Under the pieces are notes generated by a model. The model did no database searches. It had not been told where the DNA came from and saw only the letters and a list, made by a program, of their open reading frames with translations. Below are positions 43,094 through 51,307 of a DNA stretch of 64,000 bases, in pieces (position 1 is the stretch's first letter; each line of letters begins with the position of its first letter). The position numbers and the translations under genes were made by a program. This DNA is from Lysobacter sp. 5GHs7-4. Lineage in GTDB: Bacteria > Pseudomonadota > Gammaproteobacteria > Xanthomonadales > Xanthomonadaceae. The DNA lies in contig NZ_CP089924.1 in NCBI RefSeq assembly GCF_021284765.1, forward strand, positions 4,172,001 to 4,236,000, in the 5' to 3' direction.

Positions 43094-44116
43094 ATGAGTC
43101 CGACCCGGCGCCTGCCGCCCGACTTCAGTCACAGTGCAGCCTTTCCGTTGTTCGCTTTCGACGCCTCGGCGCAGCGCGGCTGGGTGCTGCATTTCGAGCC
43201 GGAGGACTACCGCCGCGCGAGCTTCCTGGACCAGCGCGCGCTGCACCATCGCCAGATCCACGGCTGGGAGCTGTCGCTGGACGAGATCGAGGCGGCGCTG
43301 GCCGATTCGGACCCCGTGCCGCCCCTGCACTGGATTTTCCATATAGGACATTGCGGCTCGACCCTGGTCAGTAAGTTTATCGATCTGGCAAACGGCGTGC
43401 TGGGCCTGCGCGAGCCGCTGCCGCTGCTGGCCCTGGCTCAGGGCACCGACGATCCGGCCACGCGGCGTTGGCAGGGCACGGTGCTGCGGTTGCTGGCGCG
43501 CGGCTACCCTGACACCCGCGCAGTGGTGGTCAAACCCACCGCCGCGGTGACCGCGATCGCCGGATCGCTGCTGGAGCGCAGCCCGGGCCGCGCCTGCCTA
43601 CTGTGGATCGACCTGCGCAGCTGGCTGGCGACGATGCTGCGCGACGCGGACTTGATCGGCGACAGCCTGGCCGGCGAAGCGCGACGCCTGGCTCAATTCG
43701 GCCCGGACGGCCTGCCCGCGGCCAGCGGCGACGGCGCCCGCCTGGCCCGGCTGTGGCTGGCCGAGCAGTTGCGCTGGCGCCGGCTGGCCGCCGACCCGGC
43801 GCTGGCCGGGCGCCTGATCGATCTGGATTTCGCCCAGGTGCTGGCCGATCCGGCCGGCGCCAGCGCGGGCCTGATCGCGCATTACGGCCTGCCCCTGCCC
43901 GACGACTGGGCGGCGCGGGTCGCCGGTTCCGGGCTGCTGCAGCGCTACGCGAAGGATCCCAGCCAGGCCTACGACGCGAACGCGCGCGAGCGCGAGCTGG
44001 CGGCGGCGGCACGAACGCATGCGGCGCAGATCGAGGCCGGTCTGGCGTGGGCGGCGGCGGCATTGCCGGCGCTGGACGCGCAGGCGCTGCGGCCGCGATT
44101 GGGCTGGCCGGACTAG
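43094..44116 (+). CDS. P-loop protein resembling sulfotransferases
   Basis: A 340-residue protein. WIFHIGHCGSTLVSKFIDL near residue 85 looks like the 5'-phosphosulfate-binding loop of PAPS sulfotransferases (S/T-G-S-T-L). VVVKPTAAVTAIAGSLL and the middle RACLLWIDLRSWL fit the core sheet. A helical, Ala-rich C-terminus follows. No other sulfotransferase motif is strong, so a sulfonation role is tentative. It stands next to a 2-oxoglutarate oxygenase, with which it may form a small modification pair, although the two genes converge. Confidence 0.6.
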   Translation: MSPTRRLPPDFSHSAAFPLFAFDASAQRGWVLHFEPEDYRRASFLDQRALHHRQIHGWELSLDEIEAALADSDPVPPLHWIFHIGHCGSTLVSKFIDLANGVLGLREPLPLLALAQGTDDPATRRWQGTVLRLLARGYPDTRAVVVKPTAAVTAIAGSLLERSPGRACLLWIDLRSWLATMLRDADLIGDSLAGEARRLAQFGPDGLPAASGDGARLARLWLAEQLRWRRLAADPALAGRLIDLDFAQVLADPAGASAGLIAHYGLPLPDDWAARVAGSGLLQRYAKDPSQAYDANARERELAAAARTHAAQIEAGLAWAAAALPALDAQALRPRLGWPD

Positions 44117-44168
44117 CGCCTGGACGAAACGGGCCGCGGCACCGCGCAGGCCCGCGCGCGTGGCGCGC

Positions 44169-45113
44169 TCAGGCGAGGAAGGTCGTCATCGCGTAGCGCG
44201 TGCCGCTGCGCACCGGCAGCACCTCGTGCAGCAGAGAACACGAGAACACCAGCGCCGAACCCGTGGCCGGCGAAAACCGGTGCGGACCGAATTCGGGATA
44301 ACGGAACTCGCCGCCCTCGTAGTCGCCCGCGTTGAGGTTCACCGACAGCGCGAAGCGGCGATAGGCCACGTCCGGCGTCTCGTTGTCGCGATGGGCGCGG
44401 AAGTAGCCCGCGTCCTGCGGATAGGCCAGCAGCTTGAACGGATCGCGCCGGGCGACGTTGAACTGATAGACGCGCGCGATCTCCGGCAGCGCGCGGCGCA
44501 GCAGGCGTTCGTGCATGCGCGCGTCCAGCGCCGGATCGCGCGGGAAACTTTCGCGGCGCTGCTTGACCGTGGGATCGAGCTGGAAGCGCTGTTCGCCGCC
44601 CTCCAGCACCAGCACGCCGGATGCGTCGCCGCCTTGGCAGTCGACGTCGAGGTGACGGATCAGCTCGGCGCAGAACTCGGCCTCGAACACGTTCGGGATC
44701 TGCAGCACCGGTGCGATGCGGCGGATCTGCGCGGGCGCCAGCGCGGCCTCGTCGGCCGGAGGCAGCGGCGCGCTCGCCACCGGCAGCGCGCTCGCGTTGA
44801 GCAGGCGCAGATTGGCGTCGGCCAGCCACAGCACGTCGCGGCCCAGGCCGGCCAGCCAGCGCGGCTCGGCCGCCAAGGCCTGCCAGCCCGCGGGCGTGTT
44901 CGGATAGGCGGCCGGCCCCAGGCACAGGGCCAGCACCTCGGCCGGAGGCGCCGGCAAGGCCTCGGCCGCGACCTCGTCCGAGGGCACGGCCAGCCACAGC
45001 GGCCGACCGGCGAACTCCGCATGCAGGGTCAGCGCCGCGCCCGCGCCGTCGCGCAGGCGCACATCGGGCAGGCGGTCGCCCGGCAGCCAGCGTTCGGCCG
45101 CCGCCACGCTCAC
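44169..45113 (-). CDS. 2-oxoglutarate/Fe(II)-dependent oxygenase with N-terminal thioredoxin-like domain
   Basis: A 314-residue protein; GTG 45113 overlaps the cystathionine beta-synthase stop as GTGA. The C-terminal half is a prolyl-4-hydroxylase-type fold: FRAHRDNET holds the HxD iron ligands, SLLHEVLPV the distal histidine, and SGTRYAM the arginine that binds 2-oxoglutarate. The first 120 residues (LPGDRLPDVRLRD) resemble an AhpC/TSA-like start but lack a peroxidatic Cys. It would hydroxylate an unknown protein or small molecule. Confidence 0.8.
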   Translation of the reverse strand: MSVAAAERWLPGDRLPDVRLRDGAGAALTLHAEFAGRPLWLAVPSDEVAAEALPAPPAEVLALCLGPAAYPNTPAGWQALAAEPRWLAGLGRDVLWLADANLRLLNASALPVASAPLPPADEAALAPAQIRRIAPVLQIPNVFEAEFCAELIRHLDVDCQGGDASGVLVLEGGEQRFQLDPTVKQRRESFPRDPALDARMHERLLRRALPEIARVYQFNVARRDPFKLLAYPQDAGYFRAHRDNETPDVAYRRFALSVNLNAGDYEGGEFRYPEFGPHRFSPATGSALVFSCSLLHEVLPVRSGTRYAMTTFLA

Positions 45114-46480
45114 TGCACGCGCCGCCGCAGGTAGTTGAGCAGGTCGATACGGGTGATCAGGCCCAGGAAACGCTCGCCGTCCATGACGATGGCGACGTGG
45201 CCGCGGTCGAACACCGGCAGCAGCGATTCGATCGGATCGGCCACCGGGATCTTGTCGAGCTTGCTGACCATCGCGGTGGACACCGGGTCGCGGAAGCGCG
45301 ACTCGTCGCCGTAGACGTGCAGCAGCACGTCGCTCTCGTCGACGATGCCGACGATGTGCTCGCCGTCCATCACCGGCAGCTGCGAGACGTCGTACAGCTT
45401 CATGCGCTGGTAGGCGGTGACCAGCAGGTCGTTGGGCCCCACCACCACCGTGTCGCGCTGCGAGTACGGGCGCAGGATCAGGTCGCGCAGGTCGTCGTGG
45501 CGTTCGCGCTCGATGAAGCCGTTGTCCAGCATCCAGTAGTCGTTGTACATCTTCGACAGGTACTTGTTGCCGGTGTCGCAGACGAACACCAGCACGCGCT
45601 TGGGTTCGGTCTGTTCGCGGCAGTACTTCAGCGCCGCGGCCAGCAGAGTGCCGGTGGAGGAGCCGCCGAGGATGCCTTCCTTTTCCAGCAGTTCGCGCGC
45701 GGTCAGGAAGCTTTCCTTGTCGCTGATCGCGTAGGCCTGCTTGACGCGGGTGAAGTCGGAGATCGGCGGCAGGAAATCCTCGCCGATGCCTTCGACCATC
45801 CAGCTGGCCGACTTGTCCGACAGCGTGCCGCGGTTGATGTACTCCTCCAGGATGGAGCCGACCGGATCGGCCAGCACCAGCTCGGTGCCGGGCGAGAGCG
45901 TGGCGAACGCGCGCGACAGGCCGGTCATGGTGCCCGAGCTGCCGCAGCCGAACACGATCGCGTCGAGCTTGCCGTCCATCTGCCGCAGGATTTCCGGCGC
46001 GGTGCCGAACTCGTGCGCGGCCGGATTGTCGGGATTGCCGAACTGGTTGATGAAGTAGGCGCCCGGGGTTTCGCGCGCGATGCGCTCGGCCAGGTCCTGG
46101 TAGTAGTCGGGATGGCCCTTGGCCACGTCAGAACGCGTCAGCACCACCTGCGCGCCCATCGCCTTGAGGTTGAAGATCTTCTCGCGGCTCATCTTGTCCG
46201 GCACCACCAGCAGCAGCTTGTAGCCCTTCTGCTGCGCGACCAGGGCCAGGCCGATGCCGGTGTTGCCGGCGGTGCCTTCGACCAGGGTATCGCCGGGCTT
46301 GATCTTGCCGGCCTTCTCGGCCGCTTCGATCATCGACAGGCCGATGCGGTCCTTGATCGAGCCGCCGGGGTTCTGCGATTCCAGCTTGAGGTAGAGCTCG
46401 CACACGCCGGTGTCCAGGCGTTGGGCTTTGACGATCGGGGTCTGCCCGATCAGTTCGAGTACGGATTGGTGGATGGCCAT
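45110..46480 (-). CDS. Cystathionine beta-synthase with CBS domains
   Basis: A 456-residue protein. Residues 1-320 are a PLP type-II fold with Lys43 in NPGGSIKDRIG, EGTAGNTGIGLA and GCGSSGTMTGL (phosphate loop). Residues about 335-456 are two CBS domains (YQRMKLYDVSQLPVMDG, IVGIVDESDVL, RFLGLITRIDLL). No haem-binding N-terminus is present. It condenses serine and homocysteine, opening the reverse trans-sulfuration route that the metB-like gene could close. Confidence 0.93.
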   Translation of the reverse strand: MAIHQSVLELIGQTPIVKAQRLDTGVCELYLKLESQNPGGSIKDRIGLSMIEAAEKAGKIKPGDTLVEGTAGNTGIGLALVAQQKGYKLLLVVPDKMSREKIFNLKAMGAQVVLTRSDVAKGHPDYYQDLAERIARETPGAYFINQFGNPDNPAAHEFGTAPEILRQMDGKLDAIVFGCGSSGTMTGLSRAFATLSPGTELVLADPVGSILEEYINRGTLSDKSASWMVEGIGEDFLPPISDFTRVKQAYAISDKESFLTARELLEKEGILGGSSTGTLLAAALKYCREQTEPKRVLVFVCDTGNKYLSKMYNDYWMLDNGFIERERHDDLRDLILRPYSQRDTVVVGPNDLLVTAYQRMKLYDVSQLPVMDGEHIVGIVDESDVLLHVYGDESRFRDPVSTAMVSKLDKIPVADPIESLLPVFDRGHVAIVMDGERFLGLITRIDLLNYLRRRVQ

Positions 46481-46785
46481 GCGGTTACGCGGCTTCTGCG
46501 GGGCCGCGTTCGGCGCGGCGGGACCCGGTCATTCTAGCGGGGCCTCGCGCGCCGCGAGCGCGCCCTCCCCCGGCCGGCAATCGCGCTTTCGCGATCGGCC
46601 TCACAGCGGCCGCGGGCCGGACCCGGCGCAGGTCGAACGCGCACCGGGCGCGATGACCGGCGCGATGACTGAAAAACAGGGGGACCAAGCGGCTGGCGCG
46701 GACCGGCGATGCACACGGTCCGTCCGGTAGCCGCGGGCGGTGGCGGCCGACGAGGATGGCCGCCACCGCCCGCGCTGAAGAAGAT
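46481..46785. other. Intergenic region between cystathionine beta-synthase and ydcH-like gene
   Basis: A 305-bp gap on the - strand side. Besides the perfect hairpin at 46732-46774 I see no gene; short frames have no ribosome-binding site. The promoter for the cystathionine beta-synthase gene should lie here but no clear boxes are visible. Confidence 0.5.
46732..46774 (-). terminator. Perfect 17-bp hairpin after the YdcH-like gene
   Basis: 46732-46748 pairs exactly with 46758-46774 around a nine-base loop. It begins 11 bases past the YdcH stop on the - strand. There is no T run, so it may be a transcript-stabilising stem or a weak terminator. Confidence 0.5.
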
Positions 46786-47004
46786 TCAGTGCGGTTGCAT
46801 GTCGTACAGGTGCGTCAATCGGTCTTTCGCAGCCAGCTTCTCGCGCTTCATCTGCGCCAGGGTGACGTCGTCGATCGGCAGCACGCCGAGCTCCGCGTCC
46901 ATCACTTTCTTGTCCAGCTCCTTATGCCGCTGGTAGAGCTGCTTGAACTCGGGGCTGCTCTTGATCAGGGCGTCGATTTCGGGCTGCGGACGTTCTTCGA
47001 ACAT
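46786..47004 (-). CDS. YdcH family (DUF465) small protein
   Basis: A 72-residue protein. ATG 47004 is chosen over the in-frame ATG at 47019 because AAGGAG lies six bases upstream. The sequence FKQLYQRHKELDKKVMDAE and later KREKLAAKDRLTHLYD is a charged two-helix hairpin, the standard form of this family. The function is not known; members are widespread in proteobacteria. Confidence 0.9.
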   Translation of the reverse strand: MFEERPQPEIDALIKSSPEFKQLYQRHKELDKKVMDAELGVLPIDDVTLAQMKREKLAAKDRLTHLYDMQPH

Positions 47005-47020
47005 GAAAGCCTCCTTCATC

Positions 47021-47056
47021 AGAAAAGCAAACGCCCCGGCCTAATGACCAGGGCGT
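47021..47056 (-). terminator. Possible intrinsic terminator upstream of the YdcH-like gene
   Basis: On the - strand a 6-bp stem ACGCCC/GGGCGT (47051-47056 with 47031-47036) with a 14-base loop is followed by TTTGCTTTTC. It overlaps the stop of the small open frame at 47041 and sits just before the YdcH ribosome-binding site. Confidence 0.4.
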
Positions 47057-47166
47057 CGCGGGGGGTCCGTGAGGGGCGCGAGGCGGAGCGCGCGACCGGC
47101 CTCATACAGGCCGGCCACCGACTCGCTTGCGGTGGCGGGGTCCTGCAGAAGGTGGTCTTGCGTCAT
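47041..47166 (-). CDS. Possible 41-residue protein
   Basis: ATG 47166 opens a frame beginning MTQDHLLQDPATASESV and ending at TAG 47041-47043. The start has only a weak AGG upstream. The only support is position: it precedes the YdcH gene on the same strand and ends inside a terminator-like hairpin. It could equally be chance. Confidence 0.25.
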   Translation of the reverse strand: MTQDHLLQDPATASESVAGLYEAGRALRLAPLTDPPRRPGH

Positions 47167-47277
47167 CGGCCTGGCTCTTCGCCAAGCGGAAATAAGGCCG
47201 CTTGGGTATTCGACCCTACTCCTCCTTTTCGGGGTCGGCAAGGCCGGCGGTCGCATTGCCCGGCATCGGCATGCTAT

Positions 47278-47305
47278 CCGCGCCAGGACGGTGCGCCTGG
47301 CGCGG
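47278..47305 (-). terminator. Hairpin after the OmpA-like gene
   Basis: A perfect 10-bp inverted repeat (47278-47287 with 47296-47305) lies about 30 bases past the stop of the OmpA-like gene. No T run follows, so it is only terminator-like. Confidence 0.4.
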
Positions 47306-47335
47306 ACTCAAGTCACAAATAACTGATTTTTAAAC

Positions 47336-48226
47336 TTATTTGTCCGCCACCACGACGTCGACGCGGTCGCCCTTGCCGCTGCGGCCGCTGCTCTGGATCT
47401 TGTTGCGGGCCACACCGCCGGCGACCAGCGCATCGCGCACCGCATCGGCGCGGCGCTGGGCCAGCTTGGCGTCGCCGGCCTGGGCCTCGACCTTGACCGA
47501 ACCCGAGGGGCCGGCCTGGACATAGGCGGCCAGGGTCCGCACCTGGCCGGCCGCGGTGCCGCCCAGGGCGGCCTTGCCGGCGCCGAAGGCGTCGCGGTTC
47601 AAGCCGAACACCTCGCCGCGCGCATCGCGCTTGGACGCCGGCAGCTTGCCGCCGGCCATGAGCTCGGCCTCCTGCCGCGCCAGCGCCGCCTCGCGTTCGC
47701 GCGCGGCGTTGAGCTTGGCGGTCTGGGCGTCGCCGACCGTGGCCAGGGCCGCATCGGCGTCCTGGATCGTCAGCGCGTCGGCGGCGGCCTGGGCGCGCAG
47801 GCGTTCGGCCTCCTCGGCTTGCATCTGCGCCTGCAGGCGCAGGCGTTCGGCCTCGGCGCGCGCGCGTTCGGCGTCGCGGCGGCTGGCCTCGACCAGCAGG
47901 TCGCTGCGCTCGCGGTCGAGACGGTCGACCTCGCGCTGCGCGGCCTGGCTGCGGGCGGCGATCTCGGCGATCTGGACCCGGCGTTCGGCGACGTAGAAAG
48001 CCGCGTCGCGATCGCGGCGCGGCGCTTCGGCCAGGGCCTGCACAGCTTGGCGCGCCTGCAGGCGTTCGTAGGCGCCGAAGCCGCTGAGGCCGGGATCGGC
48101 GTCGACCGCGGTCAGGCGCCGCGACAGCCGCGCCACATCCGGATCGTCGGCGGCGTGCGCGACCGGCACGGCGGCGGCCAAGGCGGTGGCCAGCAAGGCG
48201 CTGCAAAGCAGGTGGCGCGGGCTCAT
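47336..48226 (-). CDS. OmpA-family-like periplasmic protein with coiled coil
   Basis: A 296-residue protein; ATG 48226 overlaps the upstream stop as ATGA. The signal peptide MSPRHLLCSALLATALAAAVPVAHA ends in AHA. Residues about 70-190 are rich in Ala, Glu, Arg and Gln and predict a long coiled coil. The C-terminus (GSVKVEAQAGDAKLAQRRADAV, VARNKIQSSGRSGKGDRVDVVV) matches the OmpA C-terminal peptidoglycan-binding core. It pairs with the DUF4398 lipoprotein, a combination common in Xanthomonadaceae; the two probably act together in the envelope. Confidence 0.83.
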   Translation of the reverse strand: MSPRHLLCSALLATALAAAVPVAHAADDPDVARLSRRLTAVDADPGLSGFGAYERLQARQAVQALAEAPRRDRDAAFYVAERRVQIAEIAARSQAAQREVDRLDRERSDLLVEASRRDAERARAEAERLRLQAQMQAEEAERLRAQAAADALTIQDADAALATVGDAQTAKLNAAREREAALARQEAELMAGGKLPASKRDARGEVFGLNRDAFGAGKAALGGTAAGQVRTLAAYVQAGPSGSVKVEAQAGDAKLAQRRADAVRDALVAGGVARNKIQSSGRSGKGDRVDVVVADK

Positions 48227-48582
48227 CGGTCGTCTCCGGTCTGCAGGCGGCGGCGCAACTCGGCGATCTCGGCGCGGCGCTGGGCCAGTTCGGCGTTGAT
48301 CACCGCGTCGCGGCTCTTGGCGGTGGCCAGGTCGCCGTCCACCGCCGCGGCGGCGGCCAGGCGACGGGCGTCGTCCTCGCGGCCGCGCGACATCGCGCCC
48401 TGAGCCTGACCCAGCGCGCTGCGTGCGGCGGCCAGATCCTGCGGCGCGTACTGGTCGGCATCGGCGCCGTCGGCGCGGTTGACCGCCTGCTGGGCGGCCG
48501 CCAGCTCCGCCGTCGGCGGCGGCAGCGAGGCGCATGCGCTGAGCGTGGAAGCGAGAACTAGTGCCAGCAGCGCGGTGCGCAT
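48223..48582 (-). CDS. DUF4398-type lipoprotein
   Basis: A 119-residue lipoprotein from ATG 48582 with signal MRTALLALVLASTLSAC (Cys17). ATG 48618 would add 12 residues before the signal; neither start has a strong ribosome-binding site. The body AELAAAQQAVNRADGADADQYAPQDLAAARSAL is the DUF4398 pattern (Ala-rich helices with a conserved YAP.(D/E)L). It overlaps the OmpA-like gene and is divergent from pilU. Confidence 0.82.
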   Translation of the reverse strand: MRTALLALVLASTLSACASLPPPTAELAAAQQAVNRADGADADQYAPQDLAAARSALGQAQGAMSRGREDDARRLAAAAAVDGDLATAKSRDAVINAELAQRRAEIAELRRRLQTGDDR

Positions 48583-48712
48583 CTGTGAGAAGCTGATTCG
48601 TGCGAAGCTTGCGGTCATAGGGGATGCCGTTGCGTAAGGAGTGCGCTCGGCCATTGTCGGAAGCCGGCGACGTGCTTGCAACGGTACGAAGTCGCTAATA
48701 AGGGGTGTGTGC

Positions 48713-49825
48713 ATGGACATCGGCTATTTCCTGAAGCTGATGACGGAAAAAAACGCGTCGGACATGTTCCTGACCACCGGGGCGCCGGTTTACATCAAGG
48801 TCGAGGGCAGACTGTACCCGCTCGGCAACACCGGGTTGCCCCCGGGCATGGTCAAGAAGATCGCCTATTCGCTGATGGACGAAGGCCAGGTGCCGCAGTT
48901 CGAGCGCGACCTGGAGCTGAACATGGCCCTGGCGCTGCCCGATGCCGGCCGCTTCCGCATCAACGTATTCAAGCAGCGCGGCGAAGTCGGCATGGTGATC
49001 CGCGCCATCCGCAGCATCATTCCCAGCATCGAGGAACTGCAGCTGCCGCAGGTGCTCAAGGAGATCATCATGGCCCCGCGCGGCCTGGTGCTGATCGTGG
49101 GCAGCACCGGCTCGGGCAAGTCGACGACGCTGGCGTCGATGATCGATCATCGCAACAGCAATACCTCCGGTCACATCCTCACCATCGAGGACCCGATCGA
49201 GTATCTGCACAAGCATAAGAAATCGATCGTGAACCAGCGCGAGGTCGGCCTGGACACGCACGCCTTCCACAACGCGCTGAAGAACGCGATGCGCGAAGCG
49301 CCGGACGTGATCCTGATCGGCGAAATCCTCGACGCGACCACGATGGAGGCGGCGATCGCCTTCGCCGAAACCGGCCACCTGTGCCTGGCGACGCTGCACT
49401 CCAACAACGCCGACCAGACGCTGGAACGCATCCTCAACTTCTTCAACGAGTCGGCGCACAAGAACGTGCTGATGAACCTCGCCCTGAACCTCAAGGCGGT
49501 GGTGTCGCAGCGCCTGGTGGTCGGCACCGATGGCCGCCGACTGCCCGCGGCCGAGATCCTGATCAACACCCCGCACGTGCGCGACCTGATGCGCCGTGGC
49601 CAGGTGCACGAGATCAAGCAGGCGATGGAGGAGTCGCTGGAGGAAGGCATGGAGTCGTTCGACCAATGCCTGTTCCGGCTCTACAAGGAAGGCCGCATCG
49701 AGATGGAGGAAGCGCTCAAGGCGGCCGACTCGCGCGATGGCCTGGCGCTGAAGTTCCGCCTGTCCGAGGGCGGCGCCGAGCACGATCCTTACGCGGACAT
49801 GTACGACGCCAACGCCGCGCATTGA
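48713..49825 (+). CDS. pilU: Type IV pilus retraction ATPase PilU
   Basis: A 370-residue protein; ATG 48713 is 9 bases after AAGGGG, while the frame open from 48641 is not conserved. GSTGSGKST near residue 128 is Walker A. EDPIEYLHKHKKSIVNQREVG is the Asp-box region, and ETGHLCLATLHSNN is the PilU His box. The Walker B region reads GEILDATTME where many PilT/PilU have GEIRD; Leu replaces the usual Arg. The cytoplasmic hexamer helps retract pili with PilT, whose gene is not in this window. Confidence 0.93.
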   Translation: MDIGYFLKLMTEKNASDMFLTTGAPVYIKVEGRLYPLGNTGLPPGMVKKIAYSLMDEGQVPQFERDLELNMALALPDAGRFRINVFKQRGEVGMVIRAIRSIIPSIEELQLPQVLKEIIMAPRGLVLIVGSTGSGKSTTLASMIDHRNSNTSGHILTIEDPIEYLHKHKKSIVNQREVGLDTHAFHNALKNAMREAPDVILIGEILDATTMEAAIAFAETGHLCLATLHSNNADQTLERILNFFNESAHKNVLMNLALNLKAVVSQRLVVGTDGRRLPAAEILINTPHVRDLMRRGQVHEIKQAMEESLEEGMESFDQCLFRLYKEGRIEMEEALKAADSRDGLALKFRLSEGGAEHDPYADMYDANAAH

Positions 49826-49852
49826 GCGCGGCTGCCATTCGTCACCGTTCCG

Positions 49853-50116
49853 ATGAGCAGCGGTATCCGGCTGCACCGATACTGGTTTCCCACCCGTGTC
49901 GGTCTCGGCATCGGTTTCGGCGCGACCGCATGGACCGAGGAAGACGCGCGCACGCTCCTGCGATCGGCCGTGCCGCATATCGACATGGCCGCCCTGGGCC
50001 CGCCTATCGTCGACATCGATATCCGCGATCTGGATCCGGGACACGTGCTCCCGAACATCGGTGTGTGCAGCGTGCGCGGCGTCTGGTATCCGAATGTTCC
50101 GTCGGTGGGCGCCTGA
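49853..50116 (+). CDS. Hypothetical 87-residue protein
   Basis: ATG 49853, 27 bases after pilU. The sequence has balanced composition with PTRVGLGIGFGATAWTEED in the middle and a hydrophobic end, unlike the Arg/Ala-rich chance frames of this DNA, so it may be real. I do not recognise it. It converges with the next gene. Confidence 0.45.
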   Translation: MSSGIRLHRYWFPTRVGLGIGFGATAWTEEDARTLLRSAVPHIDMAALGPPIVDIDIRDLDPGHVLPNIGVCSVRGVWYPNVPSVGA

Positions 50117-50136
50117 GCGGACGCGGACGCCGCCCC

Positions 50137-50553
50137 TCAGGCCAGGTCGGCCGGTGCCGCGCCCCGCTGCTGAAACACCGCCAGGGCCACCACCGCCTCG
50201 TCATGCAAGCGACGCCAGGAGGGCGTGTCGATGAAGTCCTCCAGGCAGGGCAGACTTTGGTCGCCCCGGCTGGTTTCTCCTTCCAGGACCGCATGCATCC
50301 GACGCACCGCCGTCTGCTCGTCGGGCGAAAATGCAGGCGGGACGAAGCGCGCGATGGCGGCCTCGTCGGCCACATGGTCGTACCAAATGCAGAACAACTC
50401 CGCACTGACGGAGGCGATCGGAACGGTGCGCTGGTACTCGCGCTGCGCATGGGCCGAGCTCAGCAATTCCAGATGTTCAACCAGCATCGAGCGGTAACGC
50501 AGCGCATCCTCCAAGCTCATGGGCTGGGGTTGGTAGCGCCGGCCGGAACTCAC
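50137..50553 (-). CDS. Hypothetical 138-residue protein
   Basis: GTG 50553 overlaps the maiA stop as GTGA; ATG 50520 is a shorter alternative. The protein is helical and soluble, with ELFCIWYDHVADEAAIARF and FSPDEQTAVRRMHAVLE. I do not recognise a family. Its overlap suggests it is co-translated with maiA. Confidence 0.65.
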   Translation of the reverse strand: MSSGRRYQPQPMSLEDALRYRSMLVEHLELLSSAHAQREYQRTVPIASVSAELFCIWYDHVADEAAIARFVPPAFSPDEQTAVRRMHAVLEGETSRGDQSLPCLEDFIDTPSWRRLHDEAVVALAVFQQRGAAPADLA

Positions 50554-51212
50554 TCCGGCGGCCGGTCCGGCTGATTCTCCGGCCGTGCCGCGTCGAACGC
50601 CGGCAGCTCCAGGCAGGCCTGTTCGATGCGCACGATGGTCGGGAACTCGTCCAGCGGCACGCCGAAGCGGCGCGCGTTGTAGACCTGCGGGATCAGGCAG
50701 CAGTCGGCGAGGCTGGGCGTGTCGCCCTCGCAGTAGCGGCCCGTGGACGGGTGATCGGTCAGCATCGCCTCGATGGCGCGGAAGCCTTCGCCGACCCAGT
50801 GCTTGACCCAGTCCTCGCGCTCCGGATGCGGCACGTTCCAGGTCTTGTCGAAGTACTGCAGCACGCGCAGGTTGTTGAGCGGATGGATGTCGCAGGCCAC
50901 GGTCTGGGCCAGGGCGCGCACGCGCTGGCGGTCGCGCGCGGTGGCCGGCAGCAGCGCCGGCTGCGGCCAGGTCTCGTCCAGGTATTCCAGGATCGCGATC
51001 GACTGCCGCAGCTTGCGGCTACCGTGCTCCAGCACCGGCACCAGGCCCAGCGGATTGACCTCGCGATAGGTGTCGCTGTGCTGCTCGCCGCCGTTGCGGA
51101 CCAGGTGCACCGGCACGATCTCGTAGGCCAGGCCCTTGAGGTTGAGGCCGATGCGCACGCGGTAGGCCGCGCTCGAACGCCAGTACGAATACAGCCTTAG
51201 TTGCTCGCCCAC
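50550..51212 (-). CDS. maiA: Maleylacetoacetate isomerase (zeta-class glutathione transferase)
   Basis: A 220-residue protein with GTG start 51212. YSYWRSSAAYRVRIGLNLKG carries the SSxxYRVR motif of zeta-class enzymes, with the active-site Ser. VNPLGLVPVLEHG and the C-terminal LADCCLIPQVYNARRFGV complete the fold. It converts maleylacetoacetate to fumarylacetoacetate in tyrosine breakdown, feeding fahA upstream on the same strand. The two genes are separated by 95 bases. Confidence 0.94.
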   Translation of the reverse strand: MGEQLRLYSYWRSSAAYRVRIGLNLKGLAYEIVPVHLVRNGGEQHSDTYREVNPLGLVPVLEHGSRKLRQSIAILEYLDETWPQPALLPATARDRQRVRALAQTVACDIHPLNNLRVLQYFDKTWNVPHPEREDWVKHWVGEGFRAIEAMLTDHPSTGRYCEGDTPSLADCCLIPQVYNARRFGVPLDEFPTIVRIEQACLELPAFDAARPENQPDRPPE

Positions 51213-51307
51213 TGCCTGTCCCTGGATCTGCCGTCGTGCCTGTTCTACGCCACCTTAGCCGGTGGCCGGCGCGCCGTGCATACCTCTCGTCCGGCGCGCC
51301 GCTGCCG

